A stretch of DNA of 64,000 nucleotides from Adiantum capillus-veneris. Its lineage: Eukaryota > Streptophyta > Polypodiopsida > Polypodiales > Pteridaceae. The stretch spans positions 13,309,978 to 13,373,977 of the forward strand of contig CM043961.1 in the NCBI GenBank assembly GCA_014529385.2, given 5' to 3'. The notes beneath the pieces are model-generated. The model searched no databases and was not told the DNA's origin. It worked only from the letters and a program-made list of their open reading frames with translations. The translations under genes and the position numbers were made by a program. Shown here one piece after another: positions 1 through 11,220 of this stretch; position 1 is the first letter of the stretch; each line of letters opens with the position of its first letter.

Positions 1-1470
1 CTTATTAAGACCCTTGGCCTATCCAAAAGCACTTACATGAAAAGCTGTAAGTTTAAAAGCATCAGGCTCCAAAAGTAAGCGTCCAGTGGGATGTCCATAT
101 ACATTGCCACCTCACCTGCTCTTCCCCAATTCGTGGGCCAGTCCATACAGCATGCCATGTCATCAATTCTACGCAATTTTGGGCCCTGCTAATTTTTTAA
201 GGGTTTTAGGCCCCTCTCCCAAGTTCTGCAAGTTTGGAGGGGTTAGGGTTAAAAATCTGACCCCTTTAGGCCTCTCGGCCATAAACTGTAAGTTGGAAAA
301 CTTCTTCTGGTTTTTAAGGTCCTCTAAGTCAAGTTTTGTCCTTAGGCCATGCCCTAAACCCTAAACTCACGAAATATAAGAGGGAATAAAGCACTCATAA
401 AACTATAAAAGCAAGGGAGACAAGAAAAGAGAAGGAAAAAAAAAAACTAAATCACTTTATTTGCTACAAAACAAAACTAGATAAAACAAAACATTATTAA
501 CTTAAGAATGGTTTAGAAAAGGCATGCGCAAAATAAGTTGACACAACTTACTTGGCTAAAACTTAAAACAAGTACTCAAACTTTAAACAAAAAAAGATAA
601 GGCATCTTAAAAACTTAATCCTAGGAATCAAACTTCACACAACAACTTCTAAAGAAACAAATTCTTAAGTCCTAACGTAAGCTAAATACGAAATCAAAAA
701 ATAAATACTACTACAAACCTACGAAGAAGAGGCTGCAAATAACCAAAGAAGAACAAAGATCCAAACTTGACAATGATCGAAATAGTATGTTCACTATGAA
801 CTTAGTGTCTGATTGATGGCTTGGAATTCCCGGAAATGATAACTCACACACGATTGCGGATCTAGATGCGATTGCTAAATACGTTGCCAGGAATCATGGT
901 CCTAGATCAAAATGGATTCTATGTGATATGATCTGAATGTGATGTGACTGTCGTCTTTGTACGAGGCTAGATTTGTGTCGTCTAGTGCATCGCTACTTAG
1001 AGCGAGTGAAAATTGAGCTGGTTTATGGCTTATGTCTGATTTTGCAAGCGTAATCAAGGGCGATTAATATTCTTTTAAGAGGGGGGTATGTCACAAAATG
1101 ATGACATGGCACTGCTGCCCAACTGCTGATGTGGACAAACAGTACGGATTCCCGCGATATGCGCTGACATGCTTACGTGGCTGCCGTACGGCTTCTCCAC
1201 AAAAAGCGTTGACTGCTGACATGGCTACTGTACGGATTTCCGCAAATTGCGTTGGATGCTTTTTGGCACTTTTTGGGACCATATGCTTTCGAGACAAATT
1301 GCTTTTGAGTTTATTAATTTTGGGGCTCTGCTTTTGGGGCATCCCTTGTAAGAATAAGTAGACCCTAGGGACCTCACTTTGCAGAGCATCTAGACGCAGA
1401 GTCAGACAGCAGAGGTCCCGCGGGTCTTGTACTTTGCTCAAGTATTAATATAAAAATAAATACCAAAAGG
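1..1470. other. no gene recognised
   Basis: AT-rich DNA with no open frame that resembles a known protein. Between about 1100 and 1270 two imperfect copies of a segment containing 'gtacggattyccgc' lie about 90 bp apart. The stretch could hold the 5' LTR and leader of the gag fragment that follows, because a primer-site-like GGGGCGCCAGA lies near 1468-1478, but no matching LTR copy is in the window, so the assignment is only a suggestion. Confidence 0.4.
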
Positions 1471-1687
1471 GGCGCCAGATTTGGGGCCACTACCTCTGAG
1501 CGCAGAACTACGCCAGGCCGTGTTGACTCTAAATTTAAAGCGTGATAAAGTTGTGAAATATTTTAAGTGATTCTCTCATGTGTCGTGCCAGATTTCCGAC
1601 TTGGGGTGCCCAAGTCTGTAACAATAATATCATAGCACAACGGATTTCTCTTCTATTAAGAAATCCGATCCTCTTACCGCGACACAC

Positions 1688-3223
1688 ATGGATTCAAACG
1701 ACGAATCCCGCAAGAATTAGACGAACCCTACTGACACTTCTGGAACGGGAGGCAACACGGGAAATTCAAATGGATCAGCAGATCAAGAGTATGGGCAACC
1801 TCGGCCTACGGTGTATCAATTGATGGAGATGCAGCGTCAATAGCAGGTTGATGATTGTGCAAAGCAGATGCTTCAGTTTGCAAAGGATCCCCAGTATGCC
1901 AAATTTATGACCTGACACCCGATCGATGAAGTGCATTCCCATTGGCAGAAATCCATGGACTCCCCAATAAAGCCAGCCCTAAGAAACCTCATGTCCCACG
2001 GATGTTTACTGAAGACGAACTTAAGGACATTGTTGAAAGACGGATCAACCAACTTTTGGGGGCAAAGAAGAAGCAATTGAAGAAACACAACAAGCGAACT
2101 GACTACCATGGTTGTTTGGGTCGAAAATCCTCTTTTGCAAATGCAAGAAAACAGAAGAAGCATGTACGCTTCGAAGGATTGTCCAGTTCGTCCTCAGCTT
2201 CTTCTGACAGCTCGGACAACTCATCCTCTTCTGACTCAAGTGATGAGGACAAAAAGGGCAAGAATTCACGAAAGAACCAAAGATTGGGAAAGAACAAGAA
2301 GAAGGCAAAGAAAAGCGGATCCCGACACTTTTCTGACAGTTTTGATGAGGATTCATCCTCTTCTGAGAGTGAGGACTCCGATGACCATACGTTTTATTCA
2401 AAAAGGAAGCACTTTTACAGAGCCAATCAATATGATTTTCTCGAGGACAAGGGCAAAAAGACAAAGGAATCCAAGGAGGGTGGACACGCAATAAAGTTTG
2501 AAACCTTTTCAGAGTTTCGAGATGCTCCTAAGGCTTTAGCCTTTATTCAACAATTTGACATAGCATAAACTTTTGAGGGTTTCGAGATGCTCCTAAGGAT
2601 TTAGCCTTAATTCCACAGTTTGACATAGCATATTTTGGAGGCCGCTATACAGAGCACTCCAAGATTCGACGGGCAGCATCATTTTTTTAAAAAGCAATGC
2701 ACAAAAATGGTGGTCCACTCATCTGTTAAGAAAAGAAGCACCGACAAAGAGGCTAAAGTTCAAGAGACCCTTTATTTCTTCGTGGCTCACTCAAGAATAC
2801 GAACGAGACGTGATTACTGACTGGAATCATCTTCAAATGTTCAAGGCAGGAACTTTGGATACTTACTTTAAGAGATTTTGGAATGTTTTTCTATTGGCTT
2901 CATCCTTTAAGAAGATCAGTTTCAAGCAGCAAATCGAGCGATTTTGTTGTGGACTGTCCAAAGAGATACAAGACTATTGCTTGCTACAAAAATCTGACTC
3001 CATACAACACTTGATGGGACATGCTAAGCAAGGCTTTGCTATGCATTCGGGTAACTTGACTTATCCAACATATGAACCTTCAACAAGTCATAACAGAAGC
3101 AGACGATACAGACCTCGACTGACAGAAGAACAGAAAGACGAATATTTCAAAACGAGAAAGTGCTTTGAATGTGGTGAACTAGGACATATATCTGCAAATT
3201 GGCCCAAAAAGGCACAAGAATGA
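1688..3223 (+). pseudogene. Gypsy-type gag polyprotein, broken (element G)
   Basis: Gag packages retroelement RNA into virus-like particles. Reading from the ATG at 1688, the frame meets stops at about 1718, 1842 and 1912, then runs through a lysine- and serine-rich acidic stretch (about 2100-2400) into a retrotransposon gag core (KFETFSEFRDAPKALAFIQQFD and onward to about 3050; broken by frameshifts near 2560-2810) and ends with a CCHC zinc knuckle near 3160-3205. In that knuckle the last cysteine has become tryptophan (CFECGELGHISANW). A 65-bp tandem duplication sits inside the core. The same gag layout, including serine/lysine-rich repeats before the core, recurs in element B at 46.1-47.3 kb, so G and B are probably one family. 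No protease or reverse transcriptase follows; the next 6.9 kb is another element. Confidence 0.82.
2500..2629 (+). repeat. 65-bp tandem duplication in gag
   Basis: 'ttcgagatgctcctaagg' starts at 2516 and again at 2581; the copies (2500-2564 and 2565-2629) differ at several bases. The second copy adds a stop and shifts the gag frame. Confidence 0.85.
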
Positions 3224-3392
3224 GAATGACTGACAAGATTGAAAATAGAACAGGGTAAGGAGATGCTCGCTCCAGAACAAATACTAGATAGAAAATTATA
3301 AATGAACTGACAATATTTTGCTTTGTAAATTTATGAATGAATCATTTTGAAGTAGGACTTTTCAGTAATTTTGAAGTTTCTATTCGTGTGTT

Positions 3393-3397
3393 GTTGC
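3393..3397 (+). repeat. target-site duplication (left), GTTGC
   Basis: GTTGC lies directly before LTR start TGCTAAATTGG and is repeated at 10327-10331 directly after the right LTR. A 5-bp duplication is the normal result of LTR-retrotransposon integration. Confidence 0.85.
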
Positions 3398-3568
3398 TGC
3401 TAAATTGGCTTTATCTCACATAAAAATAATTCTACATGAATTATTGGATTTAAAAGTGAGAGGGTTTTCTCGCTTGGAACACCAAGGAGAAATAATTCTA
3501 AATGAATTACTGGTATTTTAAGTGAGAGGGTTTTTCTCACTGGAGACATCCGAGTACAGAGTATTCCT

Positions 3569-3834
3569 AGTGCGTCATTCAAAGTAATGACGGGAGCACT
3601 GAGAACGGAAATATTTGTAAGGCCACCAAGAATAGGTACTTCTGATGCGTCACATCGGATGGGTGACAGGGAGCATCGGAAAGAAGTATCCGACCATCCG
3701 GGAATGGGCATCTCTGATGCGTCATAGGATGGGTGACATACAGCATCGTGAAGGAGATTGTACCGTAAGTTCGGTAGGAAAAGACTAGGTGATGGGTATT
3801 CCTGATGCGTCACAAGGTGGGTGACGGGTGCATC
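3569..3834 (+). repeat. four hairpin units in LTR (left copy)
   Basis: Units at 3569-3600, 3644-3677, 3716-3747 and 3804-3834. Each has an outer arm pair (GATGC...GCATC) and an inner pair (GTCAC...GTGAC or GTCAT...GTGAC). The first unit reads AGTGC-GTCAT...ATGAC...GCACT, so both arms changed together and pairing is kept. The same units occur in the right LTR near 8529-8780 and, reversed, in the LTR at 13.45-14.64 kb. Confidence 0.8.
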
Positions 3835-4923
3835 AGAAAGGGAATATCCATAGTCAAGAGGAAATTCCGAACTGTGTTAGAATTGTGCACAAGGAAAAGC
3901 AAGCACTTGAATGAAGATGGGTTCAAAGGAAACTTTGAGGAAAAACAAATGCTTTCTAAGAAAGCGGGATTGCTTTTCGGGAAAGCAGATGCTTTCCCGC
4001 GAGGAAGTCTATGTCTGCTTTGCAACTGTGCATGTGATTGCATCCAGGGACGCCTGGGAAGTGTTGTGAAAGCATTTTTTTTAACTTATAAGGTTTTATT
4101 GAGTTTTTGGACAAATTCAGACCATTTTTAAAGGTGACCAGCCGCCCACTTAATAAGTGGACAGCCTATGATTAAATAAAGCAGTATAAACCAGCCATCG
4201 ATTTTTCTCTCTTTTTCTAGCAGAACAACGCCAAAAAAAAAACCCAAAAAAAACGAAACAAAAAAAACGAAAAACGGCCGCAATCTCTATGCGAGCAACC
4301 AATGCTCTGCTATCTTTGCCGTGGCCAGGGAGCTATAAAAGCATCACACACCCTCTCCCAAAGGGAAGACCAATCTTTGCAAGGAGGAGATGCTGCTGCA
4401 GATTTCAACCGTAAAGAAGACGTTGCGGGTGATGCCTATGGCTGCCCCAAGTATACCAGATGTCGCCAAGACCCAGTGCGCGAGTTCCCTCGCGAAGAAG
4501 TGCTTACGGAGCGTGTTTCCATCGTGACAAGTTACTGTTTTTTCTCTGTTTTGAGCCCATAAACATCGTAGACAGGGCTGATTTACGAGAAGGAACCCAA
4601 GAACACACCTCTTTTGTGTGTAGGATTGGAAGAGAGGATTTTCTATGTAGAGAACTCTTCCGGGGAATTGCTTTTCGAGAACCGAGTTGCGTTTCGAGCG
4701 TCGAGACTTTGAAGGTAACGATTTTCATGTTATGATCTCTAAGTATTTGTTTGCAGGTGTACTTCCTCTTAGTGAGGGAGTAGGAGCAGAGGAAGGCATG
4801 AGCCTCTGCAGCAGAAAGCGCTCTAAGGAACTAGAGCCAAATCAGCCCAAGGGTTTCGTACCCAAGTTTGGGAAGCAGATCCATGGATCAAAGAGAGGTA
4901 GACTCTCGAGATGTGATCAGGAA

Positions 4924-4931
4924 GTTAAAAT
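4924..4931 (+). repeat. 8-bp target duplication of MITE (left), GTTAAAAT
   Basis: GTTAAAAT at 4924-4931 and again at 5278-5285 flank the MITE. The right LTR has one uninterrupted version (GTTGAAAT) at the same place, which is the empty site. Confidence 0.92.
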
Positions 4932-5277
4932 CATAGCAGCTACGGTACGGGACGGGACGTTTAATACGCGGTGTACAATACGCATACTAGACGTATTTTT
5001 TAGAATCAAAAATAAAATACTTCAATTTTTTTAGATATGATACTTACATAAGAACAAATGAAGCGGTTTCGTGGACCTCCTCAATGACTCTTCAATATTT
5101 AGCCATAGCATACATAAACAACCACCATGAAGCTCTAAAACACAATTGATCAATTAGAAAAAGACATGCGTTTTGAGGAAAAAAACGTTAGAATATAAAA
5201 CGTTATGAGACGTATTGTACGTTTAAATACGGGACGTCGTGTATTCTAAATAAAATACGCGTATTTTAGCTGCTATG
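4932..5277. mobile_element. hAT-like MITE, 346 bp, nested in left LTR
   Basis: The element has perfect 11-bp terminal inverted repeats (CATAGCAGCTA at 4932, TAGCTGCTATG ending 5277) and an exact 8-bp target duplication. An 8-bp duplication is typical of hAT transposons. It has no coding capacity. The interior carries many copies of short motifs such as GTATT/AATAC and ACGT near both ends, like the subterminal transposase-binding repeats of hAT elements. It is absent from the right LTR, so it inserted after element H did. The hAT assignment rests on duplication length and terminal repeats only. Confidence 0.88.
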
Positions 5278-5598
5278 GTTAAAATTCCCAAGGGAAGGAC
5301 TTCGTGTCCAGGAAAGGGGAGTTATTCTGCAAGAAGAGGACTCTGGAAACAGAGTCGGAAAAGAGTTGCAGGGATGCCATGACCTGAGTCTGGAAGGTGA
5401 GATCCAGAGGCGAGAACCTTGATTCTCGAGGATTTGGAATAAGGAACGGAAGTTCCTTGGAATAGGGTTTTGCCCTAGGAATAGGAAGCCGAGGCTTCCA
5501 GGAACCATCAAGTCTTATTCTAGAACAAACGTGGTAATACGTTCGGTTCAAGTGCTTGTATAGACTTCTCCTCAGTAATAAAGATACTATTACGGAGG

Positions 5599-5624
5599 GG
5601 GGACCAGCCCATCTTCTGGTCCCC
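5599..5624 (+). promoter_or_regulatory. hairpin after poly(A) signal in LTR
   Basis: GGGGACCAG (5599-5607) pairs perfectly with CTGGTCCCC (5616-5624) around an 8-base loop, about 20 bp after AATAAA. It is kept with one mismatch in the right LTR (about 10164-10189) and, reversed, at about 13544-13569. A role in RNA 3'-end formation or packaging is inferred from position only. Confidence 0.6.
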
Positions 5625-5733
5625 AGTATTGTGTCGATCTTCTCACTCTCTATATCTCTCTCTCTATTTATCTCTCTATATCCTCTGGCTTCCGAATATA
5701 TTTTATATTGCTATGCGCTCCCGTTTGTGACAG

Positions 5734-5745
5734 TGGTATCAGAGC
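5734..5745 (+). promoter_or_regulatory. primer binding site (tRNA-iMet)
   Basis: TGGTATCAGAGC, the usual plant primer site complementary to the 3' end of initiator methionine tRNA, begins two bases after the LTR end CA. It sets minus-strand DNA synthesis of element H. Confidence 0.95.
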
Positions 5746-5868
5746 ATGCTCTCCTCTCTTTCTCTGTAAAGGTGGACGACTCTGGGAAGATACGGGAAGA
5801 AGCCATGACAACCCAAGAGAGAAGTAAGCAGGCGGAACCCTAAGTCCTGCAAGGAAAAGCTCGCAGAG

Positions 5869-6534
5869 TTGGGAAAATTTCTCTGCAAGAAGTCGACACA
5901 AGACTTGGGATTCTCTGAGAAGGCGACGAGCATGATGCTCAAGAACCTAGAGAATCCAAGGAGCGGAATTCTCAAGATCATTCAGAACCCAAAAGATATC
6001 CATGAATATCAATCCAGAACCATAGCCAAGAAATCCCGTCATTTCGAGAAGGATATGAAGAAGGTCTCTAGACCTAGGAACACTCTAGTCAAGTTTGATA
6101 CTTTTGACGGAAGGGAAGATGTCCTGAAAGCAGTAAATAGATTGAAGTTGCCTTTGCAAATGGCAATTTCTGAGAAGTGTTGAAGGTGAGGCATGTGACC
6201 AAACACCTCAAGGGGGATTGCAAGTACTTGGTGGTATACCAAAGCTCTGCAAGGAACTTACAGCAAGACTTGGATTCAATTCAAGGCTGAATTTTCCGAC
6301 AAATTTTGTTCCTCTATGCTTTGAGGAAAAAATCCAAGAAGATTGGGATCGGTTTGCCCAATAGGAACACGAGCGAGTCAAAGCAAGTAGTGGTTACTCT
6401 TGCCAAGGTAGCTCCACTCTTGATCCTCTCTTAGGAAGGAAAGATGATGAAATTCAACGAAGGACTTTTGCCCGAATTTGTAAACGCATCTGCAAGATAC
6501 TTTGCAGCAGATGGAGTCAGCAATAAAAGCTGAA
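5869..6534 (+). pseudogene. decayed gag of element H
   Basis: The frame from 5869 reads through a basic stretch to KFDTFDGREDVLKAVNRL, which looks like the start of a retrotransposon gag core (compare TYDGTFGATDKVLAFIQQF in element B). It is broken by a stop near 6183, after which the other frames carry gag-like pieces to about 6534. From there to 8358 only short frames remain and nothing resembles protease, reverse transcriptase or integrase. It encodes no intact protein. Confidence 0.55.
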
Positions 6535-8358
6535 AGTGTACACCTTAGTGTACATAGAATCTAATCCCCGCAGTGGGAGGGGAACCATTGAACACAGAAA
6601 CAATGAATTTTTGTTACCTCTCCTCAAAGGATACGTTGCTATTCAGAGAAAGTTTGGAGTAAGGGAATTCAATCTAACTCCTCAGTTTTTGAATAGAAGA
6701 CCCTCAAACTCAGAGGGCAGGTCTGATCAAAGTTACATCTTTGAGAAAGTTACAAAGTGCATTTTCTTTTTGCACAAGGAATGCATATGCCTAACCAGGA
6801 GTGATCGCTCTTGAGTGTTTATGAGAGTAGGGTTGAGTCAGAACATTGTTTTATACGATAAGCTGCTTTGCTTAGCCATCCAGAAGGTCCATGATTGATC
6901 TGGTATCCGGTAATTCTCGAACAGATCACCTGCTACTATGGGTAGGAAATTATGAAGGAACCATTCTGAGCTTTCAAGCAAAGAAAAACTTTCATTAAGC
7001 TTGAGTACTCTTTAAGCCCACACCCCCTACCCGGTAAGGGAAGATATGGTAGTGCTTTTTGCACAAGTGAGGAATACTCTCTTTATGAGGGAAGAAGCAA
7101 GAGATGGCCTTGGCCTATGCTCGTACAATTCCACATTTGAAATCCAAGTTTATGTGATGAGCAGGTTTTGCTCTAAGGTCGAGCCAAGGGATCGTCAGGC
7201 TGAGCGTCTAGCTCTACGGATCTTACGAAGGGAAGGTAATTTCCCAGGTTCACCAAAACTCTAACACAACTTAAGAATTATGTACACCTTTGGGTACATG
7301 GATAAAACACGAAGATGCAGACCTATGCCAAGGAACTGGACGCAAGTTTGTTATACTCTCTTGAGCGCCTTTTTGCGCGCAAGGACATTCCGACACGAGA
7401 ATCTCTATTTGAGATGTGTTCGGTAGAAGACATTTGAGTTTCTCTAGAGGTTTTCTAATGGTCTTTGATTATCGAGTACATTATGTGCTTTTACCATTAC
7501 AGTAGCAACATTTGGTTGCGGTATATGTTTCTCCATGAGGAGGTCAAGTAGCATTTACACGCTGCTGGAATAAATTCGAACAATTACGTTCATAAGAGTA
7601 TAATTCACCAATCGTTTTAAAATGATAAGAATTACCTTAACCATACATGCGAGAACATCATTGAGATCTAAAGCAGGTTCGCCCTTCAAAGGGCCGAGTT
7701 TGAACTTATGTTCACAGATTGGGAGAGACGCTAATGCGCGTCGGGAAAACACTGCTGGTAGTAATAACTCGAAGGAGAAAAAGATTGGAAAGTGTCCCCG
7801 TACACATGGAATCTTCGGACTGGAACCGTCTACCTACGTTGAGCGACGGCCAGGAACAAGAACCTTCTTCAAGGTGATCGCAGCCTAGAAAGACATCGAG
7901 CTTAATACTCTATGACTTGGGCATTCCCTATGTGGGAGGACACAAGAGGTTTAATATCTTAGGACTAACAGCGTAGAATTATGCGCAAGGACAAAGACCT
8001 AGATTGATTTCTAGGAGGATTATTCTTCTCCGGATTGAGAAGGTGGAATTGAGTTAACAGATTCTCGCATAAGGAAACTTCCAATTTGTTGGAAAGACGC
8101 AAATGACGAGTACTTACATGGCTCATAAGTTTGATGATTGGTGAAGGATATCCTTGAGGTACTAGAGGAAGGACATGAACCGGTAAGGTAAGTATTGAAT
8201 TCTTGAATTTTTGTTTAATTTAATTTTTAGGTTCTCTTCTGAGAAAGGATCAGCTCAACTTACCATTGAACAAGATTTTGAATTTTTTCGGTTTCTCTCC
8301 GGGCAGTTCAGTTGGACCTCTACAGTTGAGGACAACTATTTATAAGTGAGAGGGATGT
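6535..8358 (+). other. non-coding interior of element H
   Basis: No open frame above about 90 codons and no recognised domain. The last bases before the right LTR (about 8344-8358, AAGTGAGAGGGATGT) are purine-rich and serve as the likely polypurine tract. Confidence 0.6.
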
Positions 8359-10326
8359 TGCTAAATTGGCTTTATCTGACATAAAAATAATTCTAAATGA
8401 ATTATTGGATTTAAAAGTGAGAGAGTTTTCTCGCTTGGAACACCAAGGAGAAAGAATTCTAAATGAATTATTGGTATTTTAAGTGAGAGGGTTTTTCTCA
8501 CTAGAGACATCCGAGTACAGAGTATTCCTAGTGCGTCATTCAAAGTAATGACGAAAGCACTGAGAACAGAAATATCTCTAAGGCCACCAGAAACGGGTAC
8601 TTCTGATGAGTCACATCGGATGGGTGACAGGGAGCATTGGGAATGAGTATCCGACCATCTTTGATGCATCATAGGATGGGTGACAAAGAGCATCGTGAAG
8701 GAGATTGTACCGTAAGTTCGGTAGGAAAAGACTAGGTGATGGATATTCCTGATGCGTCACAAGGTGGGTGACGGGTGCATCAGAAAGGGAATATCTATAG
8801 TCAGGAGGAAATTTCAAACTGTGTTAGAATTGTGCACAAGGAAAAGCAAGCACTTGAATGAAGATGGGTTCAGAGGAAACTTTGAGGAAAAACAGATGCT
8901 TTCTAAGAAAGCGGGATTGCTTTTCGGAAAGCAAATGCTTTCCCGCGAGGAAGTCTATGTTTGCATTGCAACTGTGCATGTGATTGCATCCAGGGATGCC
9001 TACGAAGTGCTGTGAAAGCATTGTTTTTAACTTATAAGGTTTTATTGAGTTTTTGGACAAATTCAGACCATTTTTAAAGGTGACCAGCCGCCCACTTAAT
9101 AAGTGGGCCGCCTATGATTAAATAAAGCAGTATAAACCAGCCAGCGCGATTTTTCTCTCTCTTTTTCTGGCAGAGCAGCGCCAAGAAAAAAAAAAAAGGA
9201 AAAACGGCCGCGATCTCTACGCAAGCAACCAATGCTCTATTATCTTTGTCGTGGCCAGGGAGCTATAAAAGCATCACACACTCTCGCCCAAAGGGAAGAC
9301 CAGTCTTTGCATGGAGGAGATGCTGCTGTAGATTTCAGCCGTAAAGAAGACGTTGCGGGTGATGCCTATGGCTGCCCCAAGTATACCAGATGTCGCCAAG
9401 ACCCAATGCGCGAGTTCCCTCGCAAAGAAGTGCTTACAGAGCGTGTTTCCATCGCGACAAGTTGCTGTTTTTTCGCTGTTTTCAGCCCATAAACGTCGTA
9501 GACGGGGCTGATTTACGAGAAGGAACCCGAGAACACACCTCTTTTGTGTGTAGGATTGGAAGAGAGGATTTTCTATGTAGAGATCTCTTCCAGGGAATTG
9601 CTTTTTGAGAACCCAGTTGCGTTTCGAGCGTTGAGACTTTGAAGGTAACGATTTTCATGTTATGATCTCTAAGTATGGTGTACTTCCTCTTAGTGAGGGG
9701 GTAGGAGCAGAGGAAGGCATGAGCCTCTGCAGGAAAAAGCGCTCTAAGGAACTCGAGCCAAATCAGCCCAAGGGTTTCGTACCCAAGTTTGGGAAGCAGA
9801 TCCACGGATCGAAGAGAGGTAGACTCTCGAGATGTGATCCGGATGTTGAAATTCCCAAGGGAAGGACTTCGTGTCCACAAAAGCGGAGTTATTTTGCAAG
9901 AAGAGGACTCTGGAAACAGAGTCGGAAAAGCGTTGCAGGGATGCCATGACCTGAGTCTGGAAGGTGAGATCCAGAGGCGAGAACCTTGATTCTCGAGGAT
10001 TTGGAATAAGGAACGGAAGTTTCTTGGAATAGGGTTTTGCCCTAGGAATAGGAAGCCGAGGCTTCCAGGAACCATCAAGTCTTATTCTAGAACAAACGTG
10101 GTAATACGTTCGGTTCAAGTGCTTGTATAGACTTCTCCTCAGTAATAAAGATACTATTACGGGGGGGACCAGCCCATCTTCTGGCCCCCAGTACTGTGTC
10201 GATCTTCTCACTCTATATCTCTCTCTATTTATTTCTCTCTATATCCTCTGGCTTCAGTATTAAGTGATAAATCCTATTTATACGAATATATATTTTATAT
10301 ATTGCTATGCGCTCCCGTTTGTGACA
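8359..10326 (+). repeat. right LTR of element H
   Basis: It matches the left LTR end to end (TGCTAAATTGG...TTTGTGACA) and lacks the MITE. It carries the same hairpin units (8529, 8605, 8662, 8750) and the R-region hairpin. It has a short extra stretch near 10255-10285 compared with the left copy. Confidence 0.93.
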
Positions 10327-10331
10327 GTTGC
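10327..10331 (+). repeat. target-site duplication (right), GTTGC
   Basis: Directly follows the LTR end TTTGTGACA; matches 3393-3397. Confidence 0.85.
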
Positions 10332-11156
10332 TATTGATTTCTCACGCTTTGGAAAAAGCAGCTCTGATTAGAAAATAACATACTACCCTCCACATTGGTT
10401 GAGCATACGGACAAAGACAAAAACAGGACTCATGCTACAAAGTACATCTCTAGCAAGGTGGATCATGACCAGTAATCTCAAGTCAAGTGCCACCAGCAAT
10501 CTTGCATAAGCAATCTTGCATAAACAATCGTTCACATGAAAGAAAATACCTAGCGGCACATCCTGAAACTCCAAATGCATGACCAAAACTGTCGCAAAAA
10601 GTTCAAAAGTTGGAGAGATGAGTTGATCTTGTCGTACCTCTAACGTGGACAATGAGCCAGGCAATGTGTCCTCAAGATGATCCTCCTCCCAAGGGATACA
10701 ATGTACTCAAAAAAGGAAAGAGAGGGCCCCATTAGCCTCTAAAGAAGGCCACTACCAGTCACCAAAATCCCATTCCAACTCAACCAGTGGCTGTCCCTGC
10801 CAGATTTGCAACCTCCAAAGCTATGCCTCCTTTGCGGTGAAAACCAGGTCAACACAAGAGCACCACCCCTAAGAGCCCACCACTCAAACAGGCTACCAAC
10901 GAGCATCTAGACACTAATCAAGAGACACCTCCTTAAAAGTCAATATCATGTGATAGCCATGATGGCCAGTCTGCCTCTAAGCCCCCTCTAAATACGAACC
11001 TCCATAGTTGGTCGTCCTGATCCAACACCATGGGAATAAGCTTCTCCCATGTCAAATCACTAGTCTTCCCCAAAAATCAAGGCTAAATAGAAAGCATTTC
11101 ACTTGGGAGTCAAATGCGTCACCAAGATTATAGCCATATCTTCCGAAGAGATCAGC

Positions 11157-11220
11157 TTAATACCGCCTACACACCCGCCTTCCAGTCCTTAATACCGCCT
11201 ACACACCCGCCTTCCAGTCC
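11157..11220 (+). repeat. 32-bp tandem repeat, two exact copies
   Basis: The unit beginning ttaataccgcctacacaccc occurs at 11157-11188 and 11189-11220 without differences, so the duplication is recent. Confidence 0.95.

Larger units (their letters stand above)
3398..5732 (+). repeat. left LTR of element H (with MITE inside)
   Basis: TG...CA termini. The start holds two copies (about 3425-3480 and 3491-3546) of a 55-bp unit with the self-complementary GTGAGA/TCTCAC stretch, then four GATGC-GTCAC hairpin units. Near the end, AATAAA at about 5575 precedes a perfect hairpin. Without the MITE and one target duplication it is 1981 bp, against 1968 bp for the right LTR. Few base differences are seen by eye, so the insertion is fairly recent. 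Confidence 0.93.
3398..10326 (+). mobile_element. complete non-autonomous LTR retrotransposon (element H)
   Basis: Two direct LTRs (3398-5732 and 8359-10326) begin TGCTAAATTGG and end TTTGTGACA. They are flanked by GTTGC duplications. One base after the left LTR is the tRNA-iMet primer site TGGTATCAGAGC, and a purine-rich tract precedes the right LTR. The 2.6-kb interior carries only a decayed gag and no recognisable protease, reverse transcriptase or integrase, so the element must have relied on enzymes of another element or has lost its pol. The left LTR is longer only because a 346-bp MITE and its 8-bp duplication are inserted there. The superfamily cannot be fixed without pol; the gag resembles that of Gypsy elements G and B. 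Confidence 0.93.

Noticed and set aside
86..364. 92-codon open frame near the left edge
   Set aside because: No recognisable domain, start context or neighbours; likely chance.
1460..1490. Primer-site-like GGGGCGCCAGA upstream of gag G as a retroelement start
   Set aside because: Does not match known primer sites well, and no LTR end or second LTR could be found; kept only as a remark.
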